Below are positions 1 through 6,853 of a DNA stretch of 59,150 nucleotides, piece by piece. The stretch comes from a virus. The stretch covers positions 1 to 59,150 of the IMG/VR virus record IMGVR_UViG_3300041409_000237. One strand, written 5' to 3'. Below the pieces are notes generated by a model. The model was not told the DNA's origin. It worked only from the letters and a program-made list of their open reading frames with translations, and did not search any database. The stretch's first letter is position 1. Each line of letters begins with the position of its first letter. The position numbers and the translations under genes are program-made.

Positions 1-227
1 GGGGGGGTCCCCACTTGTCCCTCGTTGTCCCCTTCTGTCCCCTGATGTCCCGGGGACACAGGGGGACGTTCCTCGCGTTGACGACGCTTCTTAGCCGCCG
101 CCCGCGCGCGCTTTTCGGCAAGCGCCAACTCCTCAGCATCCTTCGCGGCCTGCACGGCGGCGATGATGATCTCAGTGCTGGCGCCGGCCGCAGCCATCGC
201 ACGCAGAATGGCGGGGTCGAGGCTCAT
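1..227 (-). CDS. O-like replication protein, N-terminal part (continues at 59150)
   Basis: N-terminal part of a phage replication initiator resembling the lambda O class. It begins MSLDPAILRAMAAAGAS and has a short helical N-terminus, a Lys/Arg/Ala-rich helix and a Gly/Thr/Asp linker encoded by the GTCCC repeats. The ATG at 225-227 overlaps the upstream stop as ATGA. The reading frame leaves the window at position 1. If the ends are joined, the conserved C-terminal part at 58656-59150 follows one base out of frame, inside a G homopolymer. I infer one gene with an end-of-contig indel; two separate genes cannot be excluded. Confidence 0.7.
   Translation of the reverse strand, partial: MSLDPAILRAMAAAGASTEIIIAAVQAAKDAEELALAEKRARAAAKKRRQREERPPVSPGHQGTEGDNEGQVGTP
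7..56. repeat. Five GTCCC iterons with 10-bp period, candidate replication origin
   Basis: GTCCC recurs at 7, 17, 27, 37 and 47, one copy per helical turn, and is followed by an inverted GGGGACA at 52-58. A 10-bp period is not a multiple of three, so the repetition acts at the DNA level and not on the encoded protein. In lambda-type phages the origin iterons lie inside the O gene; the same placement here suggests an initiator-binding origin. Function is inferred. Confidence 0.6.
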
Positions 228-361
228 CCCTCCCCCCTCGCCAGAATGCGGATGAGCTCGTTCGCAAGACGAATTGTCTGTCGGGACAAAAGCCCGCCAT
301 CAGCCTCATCAGCCATGATGGAGACGTAGAGAGCTTCGGCTTTGGCTTGGGCTTCGGTCAT
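224..361 (-). CDS. Small hypothetical protein (45 aa)
   Basis: Encodes a 45-residue helical protein starting MTEAQAKAEALYVS. Its ATG (359-361) overlaps the methyltransferase stop, and its TGA (224-226) overlaps the start of the O-like gene, both as ATGA, so it is translationally coupled on both sides. No domain is recognised. The perfect fit between neighbours is the main evidence that it is real. Confidence 0.7.
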   Translation of the reverse strand: MTEAQAKAEALYVSIMADEADGGLLSRQTIRLANELIRILARGEG

Positions 362-1299
362 GCGACAGCGACCTCCGCAAAGAGAGGCGCATCGCCGTGA
401 ACCCGGTTCCGCGCCATGCTCGCGTAGTCCGGGTTCAACTCGATCAGGATGGCGTCACGGCCGAGACGGTCAGCGACTAGCCCCGTGGTGCCGGCACCGC
501 CGAAAGGGTCGAGCACGGTCCCGCCTGCCGGGCATCCTGCCTTGATGCAAAGTTCGGGGAGCTCGGGCGGGAACGTGGCGAAATGGGCTTCCGAGAAAGG
601 TTGTGTGGTGATCGTCCAGACTGAGCGGCGGTTGCGGTCCTGAGTGGATCCGACCGCCTTCATCGTGCCGTTGGTCTTGCCGGGGACACGATCAGACCCC
701 GCTTGGGATTCGATGGTCGGCTGCATAAGCCGTGCGACGGAGCTTTCGGCCACAGGCTCCGCAGTGGCCTTGGCATCATAGAAGTACCGCTCACTCTTCG
801 TCAGCAGGAACAGGTACTCGTGCGCCTTGGTGCAACGGTCCCTGACGCTCTCGGGCATCGGGTTCGGCTTGTGCCAGATGATGTCCTGACGAAGCCACCA
901 GCCGTCGGCTTGAAGGGCGAAGGCGACACGCCACGGGATGCCGATGAGGTCTTTTGGCTTGAGACCCATGTAGCGCTTGTTGCGACCGATCGGGGAGCAG
1001 TGGAGCGCGTTGACATGCTTCCCGCCCGTGTGTCCGCCCCACTTGCCGTCGTTCGCGTAGCTGTCCCCGAGGTTCAGCCAGCACGTCCCGTCCGACCGCA
1101 GCACCCGCCGCACTTCACGGAACACCGCCACCATCTCGGCAACGAAGGCGTCCGGCGTCGCCTCAAGCCCAATCTGCCCGGCCACGCCGTAGTCGCGAAG
1201 GCCGAAATACGGCGGGCTCGTCACGACGCAGTGCACGCTCTCATCGGGGAGCGTGGCGAGCACGGCCCGGCAGTCGCCTTGAAGGATGCGCACGCTCAT
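358..1299 (-). CDS. DNA methyltransferase (N4-cytosine/N6-adenine type)
   Basis: A 313-residue site-specific DNA methyltransferase of the beta-class order. The catalytic motif TSPPY lies near residue 34 and the SAM-binding motif DPFGGAGTTG near residue 270. The SPPY form is typical of exocyclic-amino methyltransferases. The start at 1299 is chosen because the ATG overlaps the VRR-NUC stop as ATGA; longer reading upstream is out of character. No cognate restriction enzyme is adjacent, so it probably acts as an orphan phage methylase that protects or marks phage DNA. Confidence 0.9.
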   Translation of the reverse strand: MSVRILQGDCRAVLATLPDESVHCVVTSPPYFGLRDYGVAGQIGLEATPDAFVAEMVAVFREVRRVLRSDGTCWLNLGDSYANDGKWGGHTGGKHVNALHCSPIGRNKRYMGLKPKDLIGIPWRVAFALQADGWWLRQDIIWHKPNPMPESVRDRCTKAHEYLFLLTKSERYFYDAKATAEPVAESSVARLMQPTIESQAGSDRVPGKTNGTMKAVGSTQDRNRRSVWTITTQPFSEAHFATFPPELPELCIKAGCPAGGTVLDPFGGAGTTGLVADRLGRDAILIELNPDYASMARNRVHGDAPLFAEVAVA

Positions 1300-1688
1300 G
1301 CGCTCACCCGAAGCGGCAACTGCCAAGCCCGGCAGCGGTCCACAACGTCGTTCCAGGAGCGCACAACAGCGACCTTGAAGCCGAGGTCCGTGAGCCGGTC
1401 GTGGCACTTCATCTGCGCGTCCGTGAGACGACCGGACATCGCCTTCACTTCCATGAAGCAGCAAACGGGCTCGGGAGCCTCTAAGGGCTTCCCGTCCTCG
1501 AAATGCCGGACGCCCATGATGGTGATGTCAGGCCAGCCAGGGACGGTGCCTAGGGCCTTGAAGATGGCGCCCTCGACCTTGGACCTCTTTCCTCCGTTCG
1601 GGCTGTGATGGACCATGAAGCCGTGCGGGAGGCCTAGGCGAAGGCCACGGATGATCGCACGCTGAAGGGCTTCCTCAGGACGCTTCAT
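1296..1688 (-). CDS. VRR-NUC domain nuclease
   Basis: A 130-residue single-domain PD-(D/E)XK nuclease of the VRR-NUC family. The signature GWPDI is followed by FMEVKA and GRLTDAQ, which supply the D, E-x-K and following Q residues of the active site. Phage VRR-NUC proteins are thought to act on branched or recombining DNA. It sits between a DNA-binding protein and a methyltransferase with ATGA overlaps on both sides, in the early DNA-metabolism operon. Confidence 0.9.
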   Translation of the reverse strand: MKRPEEALQRAIIRGLRLGLPHGFMVHHSPNGGKRSKVEGAIFKALGTVPGWPDITIMGVRHFEDGKPLEAPEPVCCFMEVKAMSGRLTDAQMKCHDRLTDLGFKVAVVRSWNDVVDRCRAWQLPLRVSA

Positions 1689-1861
1689 GCCCGCGCCCTT
1701 TCGGCATCAGCCTTCAGGCGCTTGGCGATGAACTCTGCGGACCTCGCTTGCTCGAGAAGCTTGAGGACATCCGGCTCGGTAAGACCAAGCGCACGGGCGA
1801 TGTCGTAGGTGTCACGACCGGCGCGGAATAGGGCGAGGATAGCTGCGGGGGAGACGGTCAT
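1685..1861 (-). CDS. Small helix-turn-helix-like protein (58 aa)
   Basis: A 58-residue protein (MTVSPAAILALFRAG) whose centre, DTYDIARALGLTEPDVLKLL, has the pattern of a helix-turn-helix. The ATG at 1859-1861 overlaps the stop of the DnaA-like gene, and its own stop overlaps the VRR-NUC start. The role is unknown; DNA binding is inferred. Confidence 0.65.
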   Translation of the reverse strand: MTVSPAAILALFRAGRDTYDIARALGLTEPDVLKLLEQARSAEFIAKRLKADAERARA

Positions 1862-2448
1862 GCGGGCCGCCCCGGCTTCTTGTATTTCGGCCATTCAACG
1901 GACAGGAGAGCTCGTGCCCACGCCTCGGGCGTGTCCTCCGCAGGTGCGGCGATGGAATCGACCGCTACCTGCACTCGCCGCTTGCCGTGCAAGACCGTAG
2001 TGTGGTCGCGACCGCCGACGCGCCGGCCGATATCAGGCAGGCTTCGGTTCGTGAACCTACCGCAGAGCCAGAACACGACCTGTCGTGCGCGCGACACGAT
2101 CTCATTGCGACGGGCTGACAGAAGGTCGTTTTGGTGAACGCCCGAGATCGCCGACACGACCGCGACGATTTCGGCAATCAGGAAATCGACCCCGGCGCTC
2201 TGTTCCAGGCGAAGGCGACGTTCGGCGGTCGCTTTCGCCAACAGAGCGTGCGCGTGCTGAAGCCGGCCCTCGACCTCTTTCGCCTTCTCGCGCCGGGCCG
2301 CGTAGCCAATGTGCAGAAAGCGGGGGATTTCCAGTACGGGTGGAGGCGCGGGAAGCTGGGGCCGAACACGCTCTGCCGGCACATACGACGGCGCCGGCCG
2401 TCCTTGGAGAGACGGCTGAGGCATAAGGCTGCTTCGGAATCCCGACAT
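1858..2448 (-). CDS. Phage protein with isolated DnaA domain IV
   Basis: A 196-residue protein. The N-terminal half is Pro-rich, then helical. The C-terminal half (about residues 90-160) matches the DnaA DNA-binding domain: ISGVHQNDLLSARRNEIVSR, then the DnaA-box reading segment ending GGRDHTTVLH. No AAA+ ATPase domain is present, so it can bind DnaA-box-like sites but cannot melt DNA alone. It may direct replication or compete with host DnaA. The start has an AGGGGAT ribosome-binding site. Confidence 0.85.
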   Translation of the reverse strand: MSGFRSSLMPQPSLQGRPAPSYVPAERVRPQLPAPPPVLEIPRFLHIGYAARREKAKEVEGRLQHAHALLAKATAERRLRLEQSAGVDFLIAEIVAVVSAISGVHQNDLLSARRNEIVSRARQVVFWLCGRFTNRSLPDIGRRVGGRDHTTVLHGKRRVQVAVDSIAAPAEDTPEAWARALLSVEWPKYKKPGRPA

Positions 2449-2496
2449 ATCCCCTCCCCTGTTGTTGGTTGTCAGCGAGCGTTCGCGCGAAAGGTG

Positions 2497-3039
2497 TCAG
2501 TCGGCTGCGGCCATTTCGAACAGGTAGACGACCACTCGCGGCTCGACGTAGGTCGGCGCGAGGTCCTTGCCGTTGGGGTGAAGGCAGAGCACCCACGTCC
2601 CGTCCGCTTGTTGCGGCATGTAGAGGCCGTTCGGCTCGGGCTGCTCGCTCTCGAAAGTCACCCAGTCGGCGCTATTCGTGTACCCCGAGCCTTCTGGGTA
2701 CTGCGCCTTCGCTTTCCGTGGCGCCTTCGGGGCCGTGAACTGGGTGGCGTAGGGGATGCCGAAGCCAACCGATGTTGACGGGCATACCTTGTGCCGCTTG
2801 CCGGCCATGTCGACCGTGTAGGTGTAGGTGACGAGGTTCGCGGTATCGCGAAGCTCATAGATCGCCTTGAGCTGGCGCTTCTCTGCGAAATTGACGATGC
2901 CAGGCATGCCAACCGTGACGGCTGCCTGCTCGGCAAGCTGCATGGTCGCCCTCGTCTCACGAGCGGCGCCGGAGTTGTCGGGCGCGCACGCGGCGAGGGG
3001 CAGCGAGGCGAGCCCGGCGGCGATTATGATGCCCTTCAA
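2497..3039 (-). CDS. Phage lipoprotein
   Basis: A 180-residue predicted lipoprotein. The signal peptide MKGIIIAAGLASLPLAAC ends in an LAAC lipobox, with Cys18 the likely lipidated residue. The mature part contains YELRDTANLVTYTYTVDM and resembles a family of small exported proteins common in proteobacterial phages and prophages. An early-expressed envelope lipoprotein could alter the host surface; the actual role is unknown. Confidence 0.75.
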   Translation of the reverse strand: MKGIIIAAGLASLPLAACAPDNSGAARETRATMQLAEQAAVTVGMPGIVNFAEKRQLKAIYELRDTANLVTYTYTVDMAGKRHKVCPSTSVGFGIPYATQFTAPKAPRKAKAQYPEGSGYTNSADWVTFESEQPEPNGLYMPQQADGTWVLCLHPNGKDLAPTYVEPRVVVYLFEMAAAD

Positions 3040-3040
3040 G

Positions 3041-3361
3041 TTATCCTCCCATTTGCTGGACGAAGTTCCGCAGATCGGCCGGGAGCCGGTCGCGGTCGAA
3101 CGCCTGCGCTTCGTGCAGGGTCATGGCGCGGATCGTGGCGCGCTCGGCGTCGCTGCCGGCTTGCTGGTATTGGAGCTTGAGGCGGTAGAGCTGGCGCGTG
3201 GTCGCCTCGCTGTAGGCGCGGGACTCGATCATCACGTCACGCCGCACGGCCTCGTACTTCGGTGCGAAGAACGCGAAGTTGCCGTATGCGAGGTAGTTCA
3301 GACCAAAGATCGCGCCGATGCCGACGACCACGCATCCGATTACGATGAGCGCTGTCCTCAC
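3041..3361 (-). CDS. Small membrane protein (GTG start)
   Basis: A 106-residue protein with one N-terminal transmembrane helix (about residues 4-26) and a charged helical remainder. It starts at GTG (3359-3361) behind a good AGGGAGGA ribosome-binding site. Its stop lies two bases before the lipoprotein gene, so the two are co-translated and may form an envelope pair. The family is not recognised. Confidence 0.7.
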   Translation of the reverse strand: MRTALIVIGCVVVGIGAIFGLNYLAYGNFAFFAPKYEAVRRDVMIESRAYSEATTRQLYRLKLQYQQAGSDAERATIRAMTLHEAQAFDRDRLPADLRNFVQQMGG

Positions 3362-3378
3362 GAGCTATCCTCCCTCAG

Positions 3379-3513
3379 TTAGCGAGCGTCGCGGTCGCGC
3401 TTTTCGGCGCGGTCGACGGATGAATTGCCCCACTTCACAAACTTCGCGGTGAGGGCGGACCACAGGCGCCAAAGGGCTGCCGAGAAGAGCTTGTTGAGCC
3501 CGGCCAGCTTCAT
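3379..3513 (-). CDS. Small basic protein (44 aa)
   Basis: A 44-residue protein, MKLAGLNKLFSAALWRLWSA followed by a basic tail. The ATG overlaps the upstream stop as ATGA and the stop is TAA at 3379-3381. It has an amphipathic or short hydrophobic helix. Found by reading the minus strand between the neighbouring genes; no family recognised. Confidence 0.55.
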   Translation of the reverse strand: MKLAGLNKLFSAALWRLWSALTAKFVKWGNSSVDRAEKRDRDAR

Positions 3514-3863
3514 GCGGACACCTTCTCAAGGCGGGTTTGCAGGGCTTCGATTTCGGCACGGAGGCGCTTCTGCTCTTGCTCGCGCTTGGCGGCGTCGAGC
3601 CAGTCAGGAGCCCGGTCCCCGAGCCACGCGCACAGGAACGGCGGGCCGTAGGCACAGGTCATCCTCCCGAGGTAGATGCCGCTCGGGAGCGTGCCGCGGT
3701 CGATGCTCGATTGGATGGTGTCGGCGTTGCCGCCGATATCCGCCGCGACGTGCTCTGCGGTCTTGAGCGGGTACATCCCGCGCAGGAAGTCGTGAACGCG
3801 AGCCGCTGCATCTGCCCGTTCGGCAGACGGCATTTGCCGGGAAATGGCAGGGGGATGCCTCAT
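3510..3863 (-). CDS. Hypothetical early protein with coiled-coil C-terminus
   Basis: A 117-residue protein starting MRHPPAISRQMPSAER. The ATG at 3861-3863 has a GGAG ribosome-binding site at proper spacing, which excludes the longer upstream reading. The middle, LKTAEHVAADIGGNADTIQS, looks like a DNA-binding or adaptor helix pair, and the end is a charged coiled coil. Similar proteins occur in early regions of alphaproteobacterial phages. Function unknown. Confidence 0.65.
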   Translation of the reverse strand: MRHPPAISRQMPSAERADAAARVHDFLRGMYPLKTAEHVAADIGGNADTIQSSIDRGTLPSGIYLGRMTCAYGPPFLCAWLGDRAPDWLDAAKREQEQKRLRAEIEALQTRLEKVSA

Positions 3864-4054
3864 CACTCTCTCCGATGCTGTGTGCATCGGGTGAGGCCGC
3901 TTTCGGCTTCCGAGTGAGGAGAAGTGCAGTGCAGGCGAGAGCGCAGACATTAGTGCCCTCGACTGGTTTGGAGATCACGAGCGCGGACGTGAGCTGGCAG
4001 GCCTATGTGGCCGGGCGCGTGATCGAGACGAGACGTTTTGACGTGCGTAAAAGG

Positions 4055-4082
4055 CCCGGCGAGCCCGAAGGCTCTAGCCGGG
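4055..4082 (-). terminator. Hairpin terminator in the early minus operon
   Basis: The nested inverted repeat CCCGGC-GAGCC / GGCTC-TA-GCCGGG is followed on the minus strand by CCTTTTACG. It lies after the DUF551 gene and before 3863, where an early anti-termination-controlled stop would be placed. A second hairpin stands just upstream at 4089-4118. Confidence 0.55.
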
Positions 4083-4088
4083 AGAGTG

Positions 4089-4118
4089 CTCGGCAGCCGG
4101 AGGGGCGTTGCTGCCGAG
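4089..4118. repeat. 9-bp inverted repeat (CTCGGCAGC / GCTGCCGAG)
   Basis: Perfect 9-bp stem with a 12-base loop in the 277-base gene-free gap 3864-4140. Together with the terminator hairpin it makes this gap a likely transcript-structure or regulatory zone. No gene is seen in the gap. Confidence 0.45.
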
Positions 4119-4140
4119 GTCTGGGTGGGTGAGAGAGCCG

Positions 4141-4356
4141 TCATTGCGGCGGCTCCGGTAGGGGCATCCAATGGGTGGGGTTGATGTTCCGGCCGTACTC
4201 GCTTTGCCACCTACCCTTGCCGCGTTCTGTGTACGAGTAGTGCCCAATCTCTGCACAGTTGGGGCGCCACACGAGGACGCGCAAAGAGGTCATATACCAG
4301 CGCTCTTTGTCGAAGAGCGGAATCGGCGCTGTCTCTATCGGCTGCCACTCGCTCAT
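4141..4356 (-). CDS. DUF551 family protein
   Basis: A 71-residue protein with the hallmarks of DUF551: EWQPIETAP at the N-terminus and THWMPLPEPP at the C-terminus. The family is frequent in phages and prophages and its function is unknown. The ATG overlaps the GapR-like gene stop as ATGA. Confidence 0.85.
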   Translation of the reverse strand: MSEWQPIETAPIPLFDKERWYMTSLRVLVWRPNCAEIGHYSYTERGKGRWQSEYGRNINPTHWMPLPEPPQ

Positions 4357-4625
4357 GCTGCCCCCTCACGCGCATGCGTATGCGAGGGCTCGCGATGGTA
4401 GGCTTGAAGGTAGTCGTCGAACGCGGCATCCAGTTCAGCGACCTTGCCGGGGTCCTTCGCGACCCGGCGGACGTGATCTACGACCTTGCCAAGAGCGGTT
4501 TTGTCGAAGCCCGCGCTCTTTGCTTCGGCGTAGACTTCGCGGATGTCCGATGCGAGGGCGTCCTGCTCCTGTTTGAGCCTCAGGACGCGATCAACGAATG
4601 AGCGGACGAGATCGTCGGTCGTCAT
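4353..4625 (-). CDS. GapR-like (DUF2312) nucleoid protein
   Basis: A 90-residue helical protein matching DUF2312, the family of the alphaproteobacterial nucleoid protein GapR. The N-terminal half, FVDRVLRLKQEQDALASDI followed by REVYAEAKSAGFD, is characteristic. GapR clamps overtwisted DNA ahead of replication forks and RNA polymerase. A phage copy in the first early operon could support phage replication or modify host chromosome behaviour. The C-terminus (HREPSHTHAREGAA) is less conserved. Confidence 0.85.
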   Translation of the reverse strand: MTTDDLVRSFVDRVLRLKQEQDALASDIREVYAEAKSAGFDKTALGKVVDHVRRVAKDPGKVAELDAAFDDYLQAYHREPSHTHAREGAA

Positions 4626-4711
4626 TCTTCGCCCTCAGCAACAGGCGCGCGATGAACGCACTCAAGGAAGATGGCGAAGGCCGAGAGATAGAGGATCGCA
4701 AGCCAGATCAT
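4622..4711 (-). CDS. Small membrane protein (29 aa)
   Basis: A 29-residue peptide, MIWLAILYLSAFAIFLECV and a short acidic tail, essentially one transmembrane helix. It has ATGA overlaps with both Cro (upstream) and the GapR-like gene (downstream). Tiny early membrane peptides often affect the host envelope; the role is unknown. Confidence 0.6.
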   Translation of the reverse strand: MIWLAILYLSAFAIFLECVHRAPVAEGEE

Positions 4712-4947
4712 GCCGCTTGCACTCCGCTTTCGGATGCAGAGCTAGGAGAAGCTGTCGGCAGAAAGTCCTCAGCCGTGACGGCGATCCCGACCGCCCGCGC
4801 CGCGCTCTGAATGTCAGAGGCGTGCCGCACGGGGATGATGCCGCGCTCCTTCCAACCCTGGACCGTCGACGTGTTCCGATGCCCGAGAGCCCTGGCGAGG
4901 GCGCCGAGGCTGCCGAACTTTCCGATGATCCGTTCCGCTGGGGTCAT
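4708..4947 (-). CDS. Cro-like / YdaS-type repressor
   Basis: A 79-residue helix-turn-helix protein: IIGKFGSLGALARALGHRN then TSTVQGWKERGIIPVRH, the arrangement of Cro/YdaS-type proteins. It is the first gene of the minus early operon, divergent from the S24 repressor, and is read from a sigma70-type promoter that contains the shared 18-bp operator. This is the usual position of Cro in a lambda-like switch. Confidence 0.85.
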   Translation of the reverse strand: MTPAERIIGKFGSLGALARALGHRNTSTVQGWKERGIIPVRHASDIQSAARAVGIAVTAEDFLPTASPSSASESGVQAA

Positions 4948-4952
4948 GCTGC

Positions 4953-4981
4953 CTTATACGCACTCCGCGTACGCCTGTCAA
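4953..4981 (-). promoter_or_regulatory. Early minus promoter with 18-bp operator
   Basis: On the minus strand TTGACA (4976-4981), a 17-base spacer and TATAAG (4953-4958) make a near-consensus sigma70 promoter. The spacer holds the operator ATACGCACTCCGCGTACG (4956-4973, plus-strand reading), with TACGC/GCGTA half-sites. A related half-site pair lies at 4982-4997. Repressor bound here would block the cro operon. Confidence 0.8.
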
Positions 4982-4984
4982 ACG

Positions 4985-4990
4985 TAGAAT
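4985..4990 (+). promoter_or_regulatory. Possible -10 for the repressor promoter
   Basis: TAGAAT stands 12 bases before the repressor ATG at 5003, without a clear -35 and without a Shine-Dalgarno site. This suggests a weak, operator-regulated promoter giving a near-leaderless repressor message, as with lambda PRM. Inference only. Confidence 0.4.
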
Positions 4991-5002
4991 GCGTACGGTT
5001 CG

Positions 5003-5827
5003 ATGGTGCTAATCGCCCGCATGGTGAAGCTTCGTCAGAACGGGTTCGGAGAAGCCCTGCGCCGGCTGCGGGAGCGCACGGGAGACAGCATCGACACGTT
5101 CGCGAAGCGAGCTGGCTACAGGGGCGGGTCAGGATATCAGCGCTTCGAGTACGCCGACATGACGCTTGCCCAGGTGCGCGTTCCGAAGCGACAGGCTTTC
5201 GCCAAAGCGCTGTTCGGTCGCGGCGACCCGCCCATAGGGATTGCAGACCTCCGCCCACTCTTGGATGAGCCGGTGCCGGACCTTAGAAATCCGGGCGGAC
5301 AAGCTACCGCATACTCAATGCTTGGCCTGCCGATTCCTGATGACCTGAAAGTCCAGGTTAACGCTATCGAAGTGCAACTGTCGCCGCTGCCGATCATAGG
5401 CGAAGTACAGGCTTCCTATTGGATGCCTTCTGCGCCTAGCTTCGATGCGCCCATGGCAGAAACCTCTCTCCCATTCATTCTAGGCTACCCGGCTGATGTA
5501 CAGTACGGGCTGCGGGTGATCGGGCCCTCGATGAACAAGATCATCCCGGAAGGCGCCGAGGTCGTTTGCGTCCGCTACGACAGCGGCCTGATCCGCTACG
5601 AGCAAGGCAGCATCGTCCACGTTCAGCGCGAGCGAGCTGGCGAGGTCGAGTGGACACTCAAACGCTTCAAGTGGGGCGACGACGGCAGGGGTGAGCTTTG
5701 GCCAGAGAGCCACGACCCGCGATTCGTCGACCCCATCGCCCTAAACGGTGACCGAGGCGGGCACGAAGCGCGCGTGCTCATCGTTGGCGTCGTCATTAAA
5801 GTCGTCACCGATCCAAAAAATCTTTAG
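5003..5827 (+). CDS. S24/LexA-type phage repressor
   Basis: A 274-residue CI-like repressor. The N-terminal region (about residues 8-50) is a helix-turn-helix (GFGEALRRLRERTGDSIDTF). A hinge follows, then an S24 peptidase domain with the cleavage region IGEVQAS near residue 133, the catalytic Ser in GPSMNKI and the Lys in LKRFKW. The scissile bond appears to be Ala-Ser where Ala-Gly is usual. The domain layout predicts RecA-dependent self-cleavage and SOS induction of the prophage. An internal Met at 5021 is an alternative start. Confidence 0.9.
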   Translation: MVLIARMVKLRQNGFGEALRRLRERTGDSIDTFAKRAGYRGGSGYQRFEYADMTLAQVRVPKRQAFAKALFGRGDPPIGIADLRPLLDEPVPDLRNPGGQATAYSMLGLPIPDDLKVQVNAIEVQLSPLPIIGEVQASYWMPSAPSFDAPMAETSLPFILGYPADVQYGLRVIGPSMNKIIPEGAEVVCVRYDSGLIRYEQGSIVHVQRERAGEVEWTLKRFKWGDDGRGELWPESHDPRFVDPIALNGDRGGHEARVLIVGVVIKVVTDPKNL

Positions 5828-5845
5828 GCCATACGCGTTTTGCGT

Positions 5846-5873
5846 TTGACATCGTACGCGGAGTGCGTATGAT
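5846..5873 (+). promoter_or_regulatory. Early plus promoter with inverted copy of the operator
   Basis: TTGACA (5846-5851), a 16-base spacer and TATGAT (5868-5873) form a sigma70-type promoter reading into the plus-strand early genes. The spacer contains CGTACGCGGAGTGCGTAT (5853-5870), the exact reverse complement of the operator in the cro promoter. A second partial site, ATACGCGTTTTGCGT, lies at 5831-5845. The repressor gene is thus bracketed by identical operators. Confidence 0.8.
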
Positions 5874-5900
5874 CTGGTCATAGCCACTGAGGCATGACCC

Positions 5901-6269
5901 ATGAACAGCGCAGCCGCCGAAAGCCCCGCCGTCGCAGAGACCGTGATCTACGGCGCGAGCGACGACCTCATAGAGATTGAGGGCCAGCTTTCCGAAGAAC
6001 TGAACCCCCGCAGCGACGAGCCTTCGCTTCTCGCGTTCTCGGACGGCACGCTTCTCGAGGTGGAATACGACAGGGACGGGATCTGGCGGATCAAGGTTCT
6101 GGCCAAGGGCACTTGCGACTTCGTTCACGTCGCCGGGTCCGTTGAGGACGACACTCCCGACCGCATGACCATGAAGGGCGACCTCCGCTGGTGTGTCATT
6201 GGTGAGCGGGGCCAATACAACCCGGTATGGGGCAAGCGCGGTAACTCTCCCGTTCGGGAGGTGCGCTGA
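5901..6269 (+). CDS. Hypothetical early protein (122 aa)
   Basis: First gene after the plus early promoter. An acidic 122-residue protein, mostly beta-type in pattern (LLAFSDGTLLEVEYDRDGIW), with no recognised family. It overlaps the next gene by one base (TGATG). Confidence 0.6.
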   Translation: MNSAAAESPAVAETVIYGASDDLIEIEGQLSEELNPRSDEPSLLAFSDGTLLEVEYDRDGIWRIKVLAKGTCDFVHVAGSVEDDTPDRMTMKGDLRWCVIGERGQYNPVWGKRGNSPVREVR

Positions 6270-6631
6270 TGTCAGCCCTCCCCCACAATCTCCGCGAAGC
6301 CGCCGACGCGGTTCGCACCGCCACCAATCCCTTCGAGTTCGCGCGCGCTGTCGCCAGTCACGCCGAAGCGCTCATGCCGAGGGTGCCGAGCCTGGAGGGC
6401 CAGCACTACCGCTCCTTCCCCGATTACTCCGGCTTCACTGAGTTCGAGGTCTACCGCGCCCGCGACGGCTGGCATTGGTCCGCTGTCGATGATGACGGCT
6501 GCCACCGAGGCTTCTGCGAAGGCCCGTTCGCCACGGATGCCGAGGCTTACGCGAATGCGACGGGCGAAGAGATCGAGGAGGAAGAGGAAGAGGATCTTGC
6601 TGACCCCGTAGCGCAGGGAGGAACGCCATGA
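6269..6631 (+). CDS. Hypothetical protein (120 aa)
   Basis: A 120-residue protein starting MSALPHNLREAADAV, with a helical N-terminus and a very acidic Glu-rich C-terminus. It ends in an ATGA overlap with the next gene. No recognised domain. The acidic tail could make it a DNA mimic, but nothing else supports that. Confidence 0.6.
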   Translation: MSALPHNLREAADAVRTATNPFEFARAVASHAEALMPRVPSLEGQHYRSFPDYSGFTEFEVYRARDGWHWSAVDDDGCHRGFCEGPFATDAEAYANATGEEIEEEEEEDLADPVAQGGTP

Positions 6632-6635
6632 GCGC
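6616..6635 (+). repeat. 20-bp direct repeat, copy 1 (ribosome-binding site plus start)
   Basis: GGGAGGAACGCCATGAGCGC occurs here and again at 6834-6853, each covering the ribosome-binding site and first codons of a gene. It suggests duplication of a start module in this small-gene cluster. Confidence 0.8.
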
Positions 6636-6849
6636 GGTGGAGGCTGACGCGATCACACGAGGGCAAGCACTTGCTTGCATCACGGAAAGAGCGGCCATCG
6701 CGAACGGGGCTGCGCTGAAATACTACCGGGAGGAAGGCCGAAAGGCTTGGCACGACTGCGCAGCAGCGGTGCTCGCGGAAGTTCGACGGGCTTCTGAAGA
6801 AGAGCTTTCAGCTCTTGGGCTCGCCAAAGCCACGGGAGGAACGCCATGA
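6628..6849 (+). CDS. Hypothetical protein (73 aa)
   Basis: A 73-residue helical protein (MSAVEADAITRGQALACITE) with a strong GGGAGG ribosome-binding site and ATGA overlaps on both sides. No recognised family. Confidence 0.6.
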   Translation: MSAVEADAITRGQALACITERAAIANGAALKYYREEGRKAWHDCAAAVLAEVRRASEEELSALGLAKATGGTP

Positions 6850-6853
6850 GCGC
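6834..6853 (+). repeat. 20-bp direct repeat, copy 2
   Basis: Second exact copy of GGGAGGAACGCCATGAGCGC (first at 6616-6635), covering the start of the HNH fusion gene. Confidence 0.8.

Noticed and set aside
7-56. GTCCC repeats as a CRISPR array
   Set aside because: Units are 10 bp with no spacers of proper length and no cas genes anywhere in the window.
703-1608. 301-codon plus-strand frame
   Set aside because: Antisense to the methyltransferase and VRR-NUC genes, whose active-site motifs are intact.
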